Shown here: positions 11,090 through 22,499 of the stretch, in pieces | How the letters are laid out: each line of letters opens with the position of its first letter | How positions within the stretch are numbered: position 1 is the stretch's first letter | Assembly (NCBI GenBank): GCA_027405735.1 | Contig: JAPEHQ010000005.1 | Coordinates: forward strand, 124,001 to 188,000 | Source of the DNA: Mucor racemosus | Lineage: Eukaryota; Mucoromycota; Mucoromycetes; Mucorales; Mucoraceae | Reading direction: 5' to 3' | DNA length: 64,000 nt | Translations under genes and position numbers: made by a program | Notes under the pieces: model-generated | Seen by the model: the letters and a program-made list of their open reading frames with translations, nothing else | Told to the model about the DNA's origin: nothing | Database searches by the model: none

Positions 11090-12830
11090 AGTACACTTGG
11101 AAAAATTTACAATCCATAAGTTAAAATGGATTTTGTATCTTTTTTTTTATAGGTACCTACTCGAACAAAATCCGAGTTTTCAAAGAACTAAATTTTCATT
11201 GTTTTCAATCCTCAAAATCGAACATGCCCTCTTTTCTAAATAATTAACCTTATTCTAAATAATTTTTAGGATATCCTTAGATACGACTAAATAGATATGA
11301 ACTGGTCGCATTATGCTACCTATTCCTAAATTTAGTTTATATCTCACGGAAGACTCAAAAATACGTAAAATTCACTGCTTTTTCCTTGAAACCTGAGTCT
11401 CACTTTTCATCTCTGCTTCACTTTTTTTTTCACTAAATAACACCAAGAAAAGATTATATGCCAATGTACCTGAGATATTCAGCTTTAATCCAAAAATAAG
11501 TATCCAGAAATATCCTATTTTTTGCAGTTGGTATTAATTTTTCAGTGTTAAGGTTTCAAATTTTTTACGCGTATTTCACTACTAAAATTAAAATCTTTGA
11601 GGCTTCATATCTCTACCAAAAATTAAGCTATACTAACACTTTTTAATAATAAAACTTACTTATTTTAAAGCGCTCTATCACATATTTGAGTATGAAAAAA
11701 TTCTGAGCACCTTTATTTTTTTTTCATTTTTTTTGACATTCCTATAGTAGGTTTCAAAATATTGGCTAAATTGAGCAACATTTTTTTCGCATTCATGTCA
11801 TTAAGCTCGTTGAGCTCTCTCAGACCCAATTTAGAGTTTTTCAAAATATTGATTTTTCATGGTGATATCCTCAAAAACGTGTACAAAAGGGTACCCCCAT
11901 TTCTAGCTTCCATTTTTCCCTTATATACCCTCATCCCAAATTCTGAATCTGAAAAAAATTTGGACAAAAATCATTTTTTCTCTACGAAAAATGCAGCTAG
12001 AAGGTTTTGCAATAGCTCGATCGATAGATAATTTTTTTGTGCATAATTGTTGTTTATTATATCTTAAATATGCGTATGAAAAGTGATGTTTATCTTTAAA
12101 AAACCTCCAAAATTTCAATTGCATTTTACAAACAATTTAATGTGAAATGTTTGTCTGAATTTTATTTAGATGGATGCAGAATTCAAAACTGTACAAAAAT
12201 TATTTAATACGCTAGGTCGACTTACTTTGCAGTTCATGAGCCATTAAACGATTTTGTTTTTTTTCATCATTTTTGATCATTTTTGATCATTTTTTTCAAA
12301 TCAATTTTGGAACCCCGTTACCATAAGTTGTAAACTGTAATAAGAACTATTATTTTGGTTATCTCGATGAAAAATCAACGTTTTTTGCTAAAACAAAAAA
12401 TTTAGAGTAGTAATCAATTAGATCTATCTTGTGAATACAGAAAATAAGCCCTGGATAATGAGTTTTAAGTTCATAAAATAATAAACTAATATTTACAACT
12501 ACAGAAAACAAAAAAAAGAACCCCCCCCCCATCCTTGTGAATATTGATCCAATTAATCTCCAATTATACATAATTGTAGATTTAAATATATTCTACATGA
12601 AAATTTATATTTTGACTTTTACAAATCACTGTGAATTGAGAAAACCATCAGCAAAACATGATATTTCTGTCCAATAAAACCACTTGTTGTGTCCTATATT
12701 TTCATCTTTGTTAGGTAATATTTAAAAAAAAAGAATACAATTAAAGGAGAATGGGTAATGAATCAGTTCTTCAACTGTATAATAAAAACAAGGTAACGTT
12801 TATTTAGCTACATGGTTTGTTGTCAAATTT
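11090..12830 (+). repeat. Dispersed family A repeat, copy 1
   Basis: This stretch aligns over its length with reverse-complement copies near 19.3-20.7, 32.0-33.2, 34.7-36.7 and 52.4-53.7 kb. Shared words include 'atgccaatgtacctgagatattcagc', 'ttcatatctctaccaaaaattaagctatac', 'ttgagctctctcagacccaatttagag', 'gaggatatctcc' on the other strand, and 'gtcgacttactttgcagttcatga'. It has no long open frame. Two ~60-90-codon frames recur in several copies at equivalent places, but with stops in others. Its right extension (12490-12830) is shared only with the 34.7-36.7 kb copy and partly with 47.8-48.3 kb. It is probably a non-autonomous or decayed transposon; class unknown. It contains a C10 run at about 12520. 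Confidence 0.8.
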
Positions 12831-14822
12831 CAAAAACATTCTTGCTTGAGCATTTTTAAATCATTGTTTTGGTAAAATGAAGTAATATGCGATGAATTCA
12901 GTGAAAAAGAAAAGTGTTATTTCATGAACGCCAAAATAGCTATAAAATATTAGTCTTTTGCAAACAATGTGAAGCACGCACTTGATTTGTATCTAAAACC
13001 CATAACAACATCCAAAAAAAAAAGAGAAATGTCGAGTAAGATAAGCAAATGCAAGAGTAAAGACGACATCGATAGATTAGTGAAAAATAAATGGATGTCA
13101 AAATAGAAGAAGGAATTGCATTTGAGTATCATTTTTGATACAAGAAAAATAATAGAATAGATGAGATGTCAACTTAAAAGAATATTTGATTGTCATTCTG
13201 AATGCATTGAAATAAAAACAGAATATTTTATACATAATTTTTTGCTATTTAACGCATGCAAAAATTCTCAAATATTCAATAAAAAACCGTGGAAATAGCG
13301 AAATCAGTTTAAATATCTGAGATAAATGACAAATGTATTTCAGCATAGGAAAATTTTTTCGCGAATAAAAAAATACTGTAATGTACTTTATATGTCAAAT
13401 TATGCAACTTTATGTTGTGTTATTTGATTAATTGCATTTGGATGCATGTAAAAACCCTTTAAAAATAGATACACAATCAAATGCGGACTTTGAGCATGTG
13501 CCGAACAACATCTATGACAAACCTCTTTTCCTGACGTTCGAACCTTGTGTATAGCTATAATGCTTTTATACTTTGGAAGAAAAAGAAGGTTCGATATTGA
13601 ATCCAAGAAAACTTGTATTGAATAAATAACAAACGAAACGTTCGAGACCATATTTCATTGTATTACATATTTGGGATAGTACTGTATGCATTGAAGCTAA
13701 AGGTACATAACTTTATTGGTACATGACAATAGATTATCCAAGCAATAATGTCTATATACAGTATTTATCATGTGTGGATGCCAGCGTTAGATCGAGAAAT
13801 ACCACGCGAACTACATGTTTGTTATCAATCAATGTAATACCATCTTGATGAACCAAAGCGGTAGACAGCGATATTTGTCATATTATATAAATTTCAGCTC
13901 GAGATGCATAATATTTATTTGTGCTACAAACATCTGTTCTACAATAATCTTGTTACATTAAAAAAATAGGACAAATGAAGAAATTTTAAACAGAATTGCG
14001 AATAGTTTGTACACGTTTTTTTTTAGAGTATAGTGTCATTATAAAAAAAATGTTCTCCTGATTTTCCCGCTAAAAAAAACTTTGTACCGAATAGTTCAGA
14101 ACCAAATTAGTGCATACTTTTGATCATTTTTTGTAATAGTAAAAATTAAATATCAAATTTGACATGCAATAGATTATTAATATTACCATTGATTTGAATC
14201 AACTTGTATTTAAAAGTTCGTAAAAACCTTTTAAAATCGTTATTTGATTCATTTTGACTTTCAAAAAAGGAGGTCAATCCGTTATGGATTAGACATTTTA
14301 ATTTTAATTTGTTCAACTATACATGGCAATTCTCTGATCTGAAAAGATATAACTGACTTGGCAGAACGATTCGTCATTTTCTTACATGGTGCAACATTTT
14401 GATCTGTTTATTGCTACAATATCATTGATCGATATCACATATTTACGCATATATAAAAAATATGATTTCATTTGATCGTATCGTTTTCACAATCTCGACA
14501 CATCTGTACAAAAGCTGTATTTCCAGATTTTAAACAGAAAATTGTATGATAGTGGTACAAAATATACCTTGTAAAAATACCCTACCACCAAATGAATGAA
14601 AATTTTACAGTTACACGAAGTGGCCTTTAATATGATCCCTGCCGTCTTTCATTAGATTGGCTGGAAGGTAATTTAGGCTTGCTTTTAACTGGTCAATTAA
14701 ATCAGGCTTTTTTTCTTCTTTTACATAAACGCACTAGTATTCCTCCCATGTTGTTATATAAAGGGTCTTCTTTTTCTTTACTGTCTTTTTCCGCCTTTCT
14801 TATCACCAACATATAAAAAAAA
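12831..14822. other. Gene-free stretch upstream of arrestin-like gene
   Basis: About 2 kb of AT-rich sequence with only short unsupported frames (for example 12950-13132 and 13400-13651 on the minus strand). I find no repeat shared with the rest of the window. The last ~120 bp is pyrimidine-rich ('cttctttttctttactgtctttttccgcc') and runs up to the start at 14823, a likely promoter and leader. Confidence 0.45.
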
Positions 14823-16441
14823 ATGATAAGTGCTTTTGGTAAAAGTATTGATTTAAAAATCAATGTTCAATCCGACGAGATCGTATTATTGGGTCATGCA
14901 AATGAAGCTGCAGGAAAGATGCTTCAAGGATCTTTAATTTTAAATATATCTGAGCCTATCAAAGTTAAATCAGTAAACTTGTCTTTTGTAGGCAAAATGA
15001 AAGTATCATGGTCAGAAGGTAAGAAATTTAAAGATCGAATCTATAGAAACAGTATATCTCAACATTTGATATAGGAGTTGGACATCATCAACATTTTCAC
15101 AAGCAAGAACGCACTATTTTATCTCACATATGGGAATTTGTTAAACCTCAACTGATCTCTAGAACATCAAACAGCAGCCAATCTTCAACCTCTCACAAGA
15201 AAAGCACTGTTTTAACTGCTGGACAACATAAATGGGATTTTGAATTGTTGTTACCGGGTAATTTAGCACAAACTTTGGATTCTGAAGTTGGAAGCGTTAG
15301 TTATCGCCTCAAAGCCACAGTTGAACGTTCTGCATTCGTTCAAAATACTGTCAAAAAGCGTAATATTCGACTTATAAGATGCATTTTACCATCACAATTT
15401 GAGCTTGTACAATCATTGGAAATTCATAATACGTGGGCTCAGAAAATGGTGTATGATATCAGTGTCCCATCAAAATTATATGCATTTAATGACACCATTC
15501 CCATCTCATTCAAGATTTTACCCATTGCATCGCATTTAAGAGTGCATGCTATCATGGCATCTATCAAAGAATATTGTACGTACACTGCAAATGGCCATAC
15601 AAAGACGGATACTCGAATTGTTCGCTTGGTTAGGGTAGACCATCCATTCTCAGAAGCAGTATCTACAACCACATCTCCGCCTACATGGGATCGTGTACTC
15701 GATCTAACCGTTCCCTCAAAATCTCCTATTATATTTGCTGATGCCGACAGTGACATGATTCGTATTCGACATCGACTTAAATTCGTCATTTCATTAGCAA
15801 ATGCAGATGGACATATATCTGAGCTCCGTTGTGCTGTTCAAATCATTGTACTTGAATCATTTGCAGTAACAGAAGAATTAACAGCATTACCTGCTTATGA
15901 TGAATCATGGAGATCTATTCCTTATGATCCTCATGTAGTGGAACAACTTCGCACTAGAACTTCAATTTCAGAAGCAGGAACAAATGAGCCCATCTTGACA
16001 GGTGCTGCATTATCATCTACTCGCGAATTGCAAGACTCGAGACAACCTGTTAGTATTACAGGTTGGTCTCGTATGTTGTCTTTATCCTCAGCAATCGCTG
16101 TACCAGATCAAATTAACGAAGAATTAGAGGAAAGATCTTCCTCTGAATTGGCATCTCCATCAAGGCCAATGACAATTCCTGGTTCTAATAATGGTAGTAG
16201 ACATCATTCAAGGAGACCTTCAATGGATTTGGAAGAAAGTAGTGGGGGTGATTTGGAGTTATTGGAAGAAGATTCTTCATTAACAGGCAGACCATTATGG
16301 TGGAATGGTGTTGATTTAGGAAAGGTACCATCTTATCGTAGTGTATCTACTTTAAATCAAGACTTATTTTCAGCTTCGTTACCGCCTGCTTATGATTCCT
16401 TAGCAGCAGCATTTGCAAATGCATCTCCTCGTAGACAATAA
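14823..16441 (+). CDS. Arrestin-like (ART/alpha-arrestin) trafficking adaptor
   Basis: Two exons: 14823-15018 and 15075-16441, giving 520 aa. Alpha-arrestins recruit Nedd4/Rsp5-type ubiquitin ligases to plasma-membrane transporters for endocytosis. The arrestin N-lobe is visible in the first ~150 residues (LNISEPIKVKSVNLSFVGK, then HKWDFELLLPGNLAQT and SVSYRLKATVERS). The C-lobe follows (VYDISVPSKLYAFNDTIPI, IKEYCTYTANG, LKFVISLANADG). Two PY-type ligase-binding motifs are present: LPAYDE just after the arrestin core and PPAYDS near the C-terminus. The tail between them is Ser-rich and disordered. The 56-nt intron joins SEG to VGHHQHF in frame. Which transporters it serves cannot be told. Confidence 0.88.
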
Positions 16442-16717
16442 TTTTAACAATATTTACCTTCAAACATATCCCTACTACATTTTTTATTTAATGCATGCAT
16501 TCTTTCAAGCAATGTAAATATACTTTTATATACACATTTAGTATTTATTTAATCATTATAACAATTAAAATTTATCATCTTTTTCATTTGGCTTATGAAT
16601 AATGGTTGTTGCGGGAGGCTGAAGGGTTTTAATTGCAGGATATATTTCATAATTTATATATGTACTTTTCTCCATTTGATCCTTTAATCAAGTCAGTGGG
16701 TGTGCTTGATTTATCAA

Positions 16718-17900
16718 TTAATAATGAATCTTATAATAACAAGAAGATGATCTTGTTTTAATCGATGAAACATTTTTACATGACACAAGAGATATAGAAT
16801 CATCACAATCGCACACCATGTTGATGATATTTTGCATTTGTGATTCCTGAATTTCCAATTGAGCAAGCAATACCACCATCTTTTTTTCTTTCTCTCTTGT
16901 TTCTTTCTGTGCCTGTCCTGCTTTCTCTTGTGCTAACTGATATTTGTTTGTCAATCCCTCATAATCGTCTTTTAAACTATTTCTGTGATGATCTGACTTT
17001 TCTTGCATGATTGATATATGTTTTTGCGTCTGCATGACCCGCGTCTTGAGCATTTTGAAGTCATTGAATCACTGTATCCAGATCAAAATTGGCTCTTCCA
17101 TTAAGATACGTAATTGTTAATTGCAGTTGTTCGCTCCTATTGCTTCGTTCTTCCAATTTTTTATAATATTCTAAAGCTTCTGTATTGACCTGTAACACAC
17201 CAAACCCATACTCAAGGAGCTGGCCAATCTTATCTTTTGCCGCATAGTTACAGTACCTTTGCAAGATGTTTTAAGGTAGAACCCCATAGCTTTCTTATAA
17301 TTTCTAGTAACCCTAATCCCTTATCGTATATGTGACCAATATCTCGATTTACAGCCCTTTTAAGCCAGGTCAATGCTTTGGTATACTCTTGTGGTATAAC
17401 ATTGCCTTCATGATAAAGTAATCCCAATGTATATTGCGCTGGTACATGATCATTTTCGGCTGCAACTTTGAACCATAAATATGCAATTTGTGAATTTACT
17501 TGATATTGTCCTGATGGCCACTGTTATAAATCACAACTATATTATATTACTAATCTATATTGCCGTTTACAGCAGCTTGAGTAAACCACTCCAATGCTTC
17601 CTTGTAGCTTTTTTCAGCACCGATACAGTCTTGATAGCACACACCAATATTGCAATGTGCATGAACGTTATCATTCTCTGCTGCTTTAACATGTCACCTT
17701 AATGATGCTTTAAAGTTTATAAGCATATCTTTATCTTGGCTACAAATGACTCCCAAGACATACTGTGCATCTTTATTTTCATATTTGGCTGCAATTTTAA
17801 AATAAAATCAATACATTCTTGCATTCACTGTTCGATAATAACTGAGGCACTATAAAGACCTTTGGTTTTAGATTTATCCTCTTTTCTATCTAGTTTATTG
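16718..17900 (-). pseudogene. Decayed Sel1-repeat protein gene
   Basis: Read on the minus strand, this region still shows Sel1-like (TPR-like) repeats: FKIAAKYENKDAQYVLGVI, HVKAAENDNVHAHCNIGVC, LEWFTQAA, YLWFKVAAENDHVPAQYTLG, LTWLKRAV and ALEYYKKLEERSN. A coiled-coil tail follows (LAQEKAGQAQKETREKEKK). The frame is broken by in-frame TGA codons at 17810-17808, 17696-17694 and 17063-17061, a likely +1 shift near 17265 and another near 17010. One intron still looks sound (17570-17521). No good start codon is seen. All three TGA codons fall where a Trp is usual in the repeat. Pseudogene is the simplest reading. Confidence 0.7.
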
Positions 17901-18734
17901 CTTTTTACTATGTATGGTATGTTATTTATGGACAATTCTTGTTTTATTTCAACAAGATATATATCAAATATGTACTTTTGATTTTCTGTACGATTATTTT
18001 CATTTAAAAGTGTGCAAATGTTGTTTTGTAAGTATATATATATATATTCCTCAGAATTATTGAATCAGTACGGTAAATCAAATAAAGCATATAAAAAGAA
18101 TAACAATCTGAATATTGGGAATGGATCTTCAACTAGTGAACGAAATTGCCAGGATGCAGAGATGAAAGGAATAACCTTAATTTTGAAATAGCAATGATTC
18201 TCATGCAATCTATACCTGATACTCGGGTAAGATATTATAACCTTAATTATAACCAGAGTTTACATAATCTTATGTATGTTGTGTGTATATATTGATGATT
18301 TGAAATTATTCAATGAATCAATTGTAAATACAGCCTTATAATCAAATTAAACAACATTGATACAGGGCAAACTATTTATCATATTTTCCTATTTAATGAA
18401 TCTCGCTCAATTTGCCAAACATGATAGCATATTTTTTTTATTAATTTCAACAAATTAACTGTTTGCCAATACTTAAAACTACTATTGACCGATGTTCGTT
18501 GTATATTGATATGTGGACAACATGTACTGATAATTTTTATATTTGCAATTAAACTCTATTATCCTTTGTTATTTGTGGTAAAATTTGTGTCATCTCTATT
18601 TGTATATATACAACATAAAACACTGTTTTGTACAAGAAGGCCTTTACTATACTATGCGGGGGGAATGGTAGTTTCAGCACAATTCGCTTTAAATTTGACA
18701 AGCGTCGAAAACACCTGGTTGATTCAGCACTATT
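17901..18734. other. Gene-free stretch between Sel1 pseudogene and repeat
   Basis: No supported gene. An AT-rich sequence with a short (TA)n run near 18033 and an unsupported 85-codon frame at 18485-18742. Confidence 0.4.
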
Positions 18735-20700
18735 TTCTTTAAGCAGAGAAAGAGAGAGGTTTTTTTTTTGAAAAGTGTGCTAAATTCTTTCAATTTTAAA
18801 CCATTATTTGATTTTCTAAGTTTTTTCGAAAACTGTCTGAAATAGCCCATACAAAATAGATGAACAAATTGAGCTTCTCCATTTCTTCATCCTCACAAAT
18901 CCTCGGGGGAGGCTAAATCTTTAAAATTCTATTATTAAACTCTAGATGTACCTATCATTGCAACAGGGGCTCATTTGGATTTATATTCTTGGAAAGCTGG
19001 TGCATTTGCAGCTGGTTCCTGTCATCCAGGAACTAATAATAAAACATAATAACTTATAATAACAATATTGTCACTCAACCAAAACATACTATATCCATAC
19101 ACATTTATCAATTAATAATAATTTCTATTGTCACATCGTATATATCCCTGTCTATTAGATCTTTTCACATAATCCCAATAGCTATATAAACCCACCACAT
19201 TCAATTCATTCCAATAAATAGTACTTTTCATGTTGATATTAATTATATAAAGCCTCGATAAATCAGGTTTTTTACGGTTGTAGAAATTAGGTTTCAATTA
19301 GTTTCAATTCCAAAAGGTTTTCTAATTTTCTCGCCCAATATTGAGCCGAATCGAATGGTATTAAATTATCAAATAAAATGTATCTTCTTTTCTGGTGGGA
19401 ATTGGTATCTGTCCGAAAATAAAAGGGTTAGTTCCACAATAGAGATACATTGACCTAACATTGACCTCAAATTACCCTAAAATTGATTATAAAATTTAAG
19501 CCCAAGAATTGAGGTATTTTTTTTTGTATTCACAAGATAGACCAATCTAATAGCTACTCTGTGTTTTTTGTTTCAGCCAAAAATATTGATTTTTCATCGA
19601 GATAATCAAAACAATAGTCGATATCACAGTTTACAGCTTATGATAATTGGGTTCCAAAATTTATTTTAAAAAATGGACGAAAAATGATGAAAAAAACAAA
19701 ATCGTTTAATTGATCATGAATTGCAAAGTAAGTCGACCTAGTATACTAAATAGCTTTTGTACAGTTTTAAATTCTGCATCCATCTAAATAAAATTCAGAC
19801 AAACATTTTACATTAAACTTTGCGTAAAATGCAATTGAAATTTTGGAGGTTTTTTGAAGATACACATCAATTTTTATAAGTATATTTTTAATATAATTAA
19901 TGAATATAATGCACAGTAAAATTACCTATCGATTTAGCTATTATTTAATCTTTTAGCTACATTTTTCGTAGAGAAAAAATGATTTTTGTCCAATTTTTTT
20001 TCAGATTCAGAATTTGGGATGAGGGTATATAAGGGAAAAATGGAAGCTAGAAATGGAGGTACCCTTTTGTACACATTTTTGAGGATATCTCCATGAAAAA
20101 TCAATATTTTGAAAAACTCTAAATTGGGTCTGAGAGAGCTCAACGAGCTTAATGACATGAATGCAAAAAAAATGTTGCTCAATTTAGCCAATATTTTGAA
20201 ACCTACTATAGAAATGTCGAAAAAAATGAAAAAAAAAATAAAGGTGCTCAGAATTTTTTTATATTCAAATATGTAATAGAGCGCTTTAAAACAAGTAAGT
20301 TTTATTATTAAAAAGTGTTAGTATAGCTTAATTTTTGGTAGAGATATGAAGCCTCAAAGATTTTAATCTTAGTAGTGAAATACGCGTAAAAAATCTGAAA
20401 CCTTAACACTGAAAAATTAATACCAACTGTAAAAAGTAGGATATTTCCGGATACTTGTTTTTGGATTACAGGTGAACATCTCAGGTACATTGGCATATAA
20501 TTTTTTCTTGATATTATTTAGTGAAAAAAAAAGTAGAACAGAGATGAAAAGTGAGACCCGTTTTAAAGGAAAAAGCAGTGAATTTCACCTGTTTTGAGGA
20601 TTTAGTGAGGTATAAAATAAATTCAGGAACCTATACCATAATATGGTCAATTTACATCTATTTTGCAGTGACCAAAGTTTATCTTGAAAGTTGTTTGCAG
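18735..20700 (-). repeat. Dispersed family A repeat, copy 2
   Basis: The main homology runs from about 19255 to 20690, antiparallel to the 11-12.4 kb copy. It shares 'ttgatttttcatcgagataatcaaaa', 'gcaaagtaagtcgacctagta' and 'gagagctcaacgagcttaatgacatgaatg' with it. A diverged left arm at about 18735-18900 ('aagcagagaaagagagagg') matches the 31.0 kb copy. About 350 bp between the arms is unshared and includes an open peptide segment at 18946-19049 of unknown origin. The repeat ends only about 140 bp before the start of protoporphyrinogen oxidase. Confidence 0.75.
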
Positions 20701-20841
20701 GTATGTATTGTACATTCTGCCAAAATATTTTGTACAACACTCTTTCGCCCAGAGAAACTATGCGGTGACTCCTTTTAAAGCAACATTAAAAGTATTATGT
20801 GAGGGTAAGGCTACATTTTCACCTTGTAAAAAAATAAAACA

Positions 20842-22476
20842 ATGGCTCAACAATCAGTTGCGATATTAGGTGGAGGAATATCTGGTTTATCAGCAGCTTA
20901 CTACCTCTCTAAAGCGTCACCAAAGACTAAAATTTTGCTCGTAGAAGGGTCGAAACGAGTTGGAGGATGGATACGTAGTCAGAGAGTTTCGCCTGGGTTT
21001 CACCCTTCAACACCCTCAACAAAATCAGCCAGCAATGATGATATTTTATTCGAAGTAGGACCCAGAAGTTTACGACCTGTTGGTGCAGGTGGAGCTGCTA
21101 TACTAGGCATGGTATGTGAACAAGAAAAAGATTATAGCAAATAAAATTCATCTTTATTTCTATCATAGGCCAACGACCTACAATTACAAAATGAAATGTT
21201 ATTTGTCAGTAAATCTGATCCATCAGCAAAGAATCGATACATTTATTACAATGGTGAAATCAACACACTACCAAACTCTTTGTCTTCATTGTTATTAAAG
21301 CAACCACCTGTGTTCAAAAGCGTTATCAAATCTATTTTATCCGAACCTTTTGTTAATGCTGGTTCAGGCCAAGATGAATCATTATATTCCTTTGTCTCAC
21401 GTCGATTTAATGATCACGTTGCATTAAATTTAGTAGGTGCAATTACGCATGGTATCTACGCAGGTGATGCGAAACAACTTTCGATTAAATCCACCATGCG
21501 TATGTTGTATGATGCAGAGAGATCAAGTGGTAGTGTGGTGAAGGGGATGTTGGCATCGAAACCTTCAACACCTATTCCAAAAGTGGAACAAGCCATTATT
21601 GATGAATTGAATGATCCAGATATCACTAAAACTACAAGTGTATTTGGATTTAAAAACGGCACAGAGACATTATCAAATGAATTGAAGAATTGGCTACAAC
21701 AACAACCCAATGTTACCATCATTACAGATAAACATGTCAAGAAAATCAATACAACTGTAGATGGAAACGGAATTAAGATTTATTCAGACGATGCTTCTGT
21801 ATGTGTAGATCATGTCATTTCCACCATCCCCTCAAGGAAGTTAGACCTTTTGTTGACAAAGGATAACGCATTGGTCAATTTGAGCGTCAATCCTTCTGTA
21901 AATGTTGCTGTTGTTAATTTCGCATTTGAAGAGGGTGTTGATTTGAAATATAATGGGTTTGGATTTTTGACCCCACATCCAGATTCATCATATCAATTAC
22001 CTGTGCCTGGTACTTTGGGCGTCGTATTTGACTCCAATGCAATGTATGGTCAAGAAAATGCACATAATAGTAAACTGGTTAAAATGACAGTGATGATGGG
22101 TGGACACATGTGGAATACAACATTTGGTGGTGCTCAACCAAACGAATTGGATCCACAAATTGCATTTGAAAAGGCCAGTAGAGCATTGAGTGTGTATTTG
22201 GGCATTACTCAAAAGCCAAAATTTAGTATGGCCAATGTACTACAAGAATGTATTCCACAATATATAGTGGGTCATGAATCTAGACTAGGAGAATTGCATC
22301 AAGATATCAAGCACAAATATAAACATTTATTAAGTGTGACAGGAGCAAGTTATTTAGGTGTGAGTGTGCCAGATTGTGTAAAGAACAGTAGATTATTAGT
22401 CGATGATTTATTAGATAAAGGTGCGTTGGGCACAAAAGAAAATATAATTACTGGTTTAAACAAGATTGTATCATAA
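20842..22476 (+). CDS. HEM14: Protoporphyrinogen oxidase
   Basis: Two exons: 20842-21111 and 21169-22476, giving 525 aa, near the usual size for oxygen-dependent PPOX (yeast Hem14 is 539). It oxidises protoporphyrinogen IX to protoporphyrin IX, the penultimate step of heme synthesis, on the inner mitochondrial membrane. The N-terminus carries the FAD dinucleotide-binding fold VAILGGGISGLSAAYYL with the downstream glycine-rich RVGGWIRS, then FEVGPRSLRPVG. Other family segments are FVSRRFNDHVALNLVGAITHGIYAGDAKQLS and the C-terminal SVTGASYLGVSVPDCV. Exons join at GM/ANDLQLQNE in frame. Neighbours are unrelated; the upstream 150 bp is squeezed between the ATG and repeat copy 2. Confidence 0.93.
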
Positions 22477-22499
22477 TAAAATGAATAATAAGCACTTTT

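Noticed and set aside
11762..12031. Recurring ~85-codon frame starting MAKLSNIF, also at 19934-20191 (-) and 35869-36114 (-)
   Set aside because: It recurs only because these are copies of the same repeat. Copies 3 and 5 have it broken, and it resembles no protein family.
15439..15789. 116-codon antisense frame within the arrestin-like gene
   Set aside because: A shadow of the coding strand with no recognisable domain.
17061..17810. TGA read as tryptophan (altered genetic code)
   Set aside because: Other Trp codons in the same region and all neighbouring genes use TGG, TGA appears as a normal stop, and the locus also has frameshifts.
18946..19049. Peptide-like segment (DVPIIATGAHLDLYSW) after a CTAG acceptor-like site inside repeat copy 2
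   Set aside because: It looks protein-like but has no start, no partner exon and no family I can name. Too weak to annotate as a gene.
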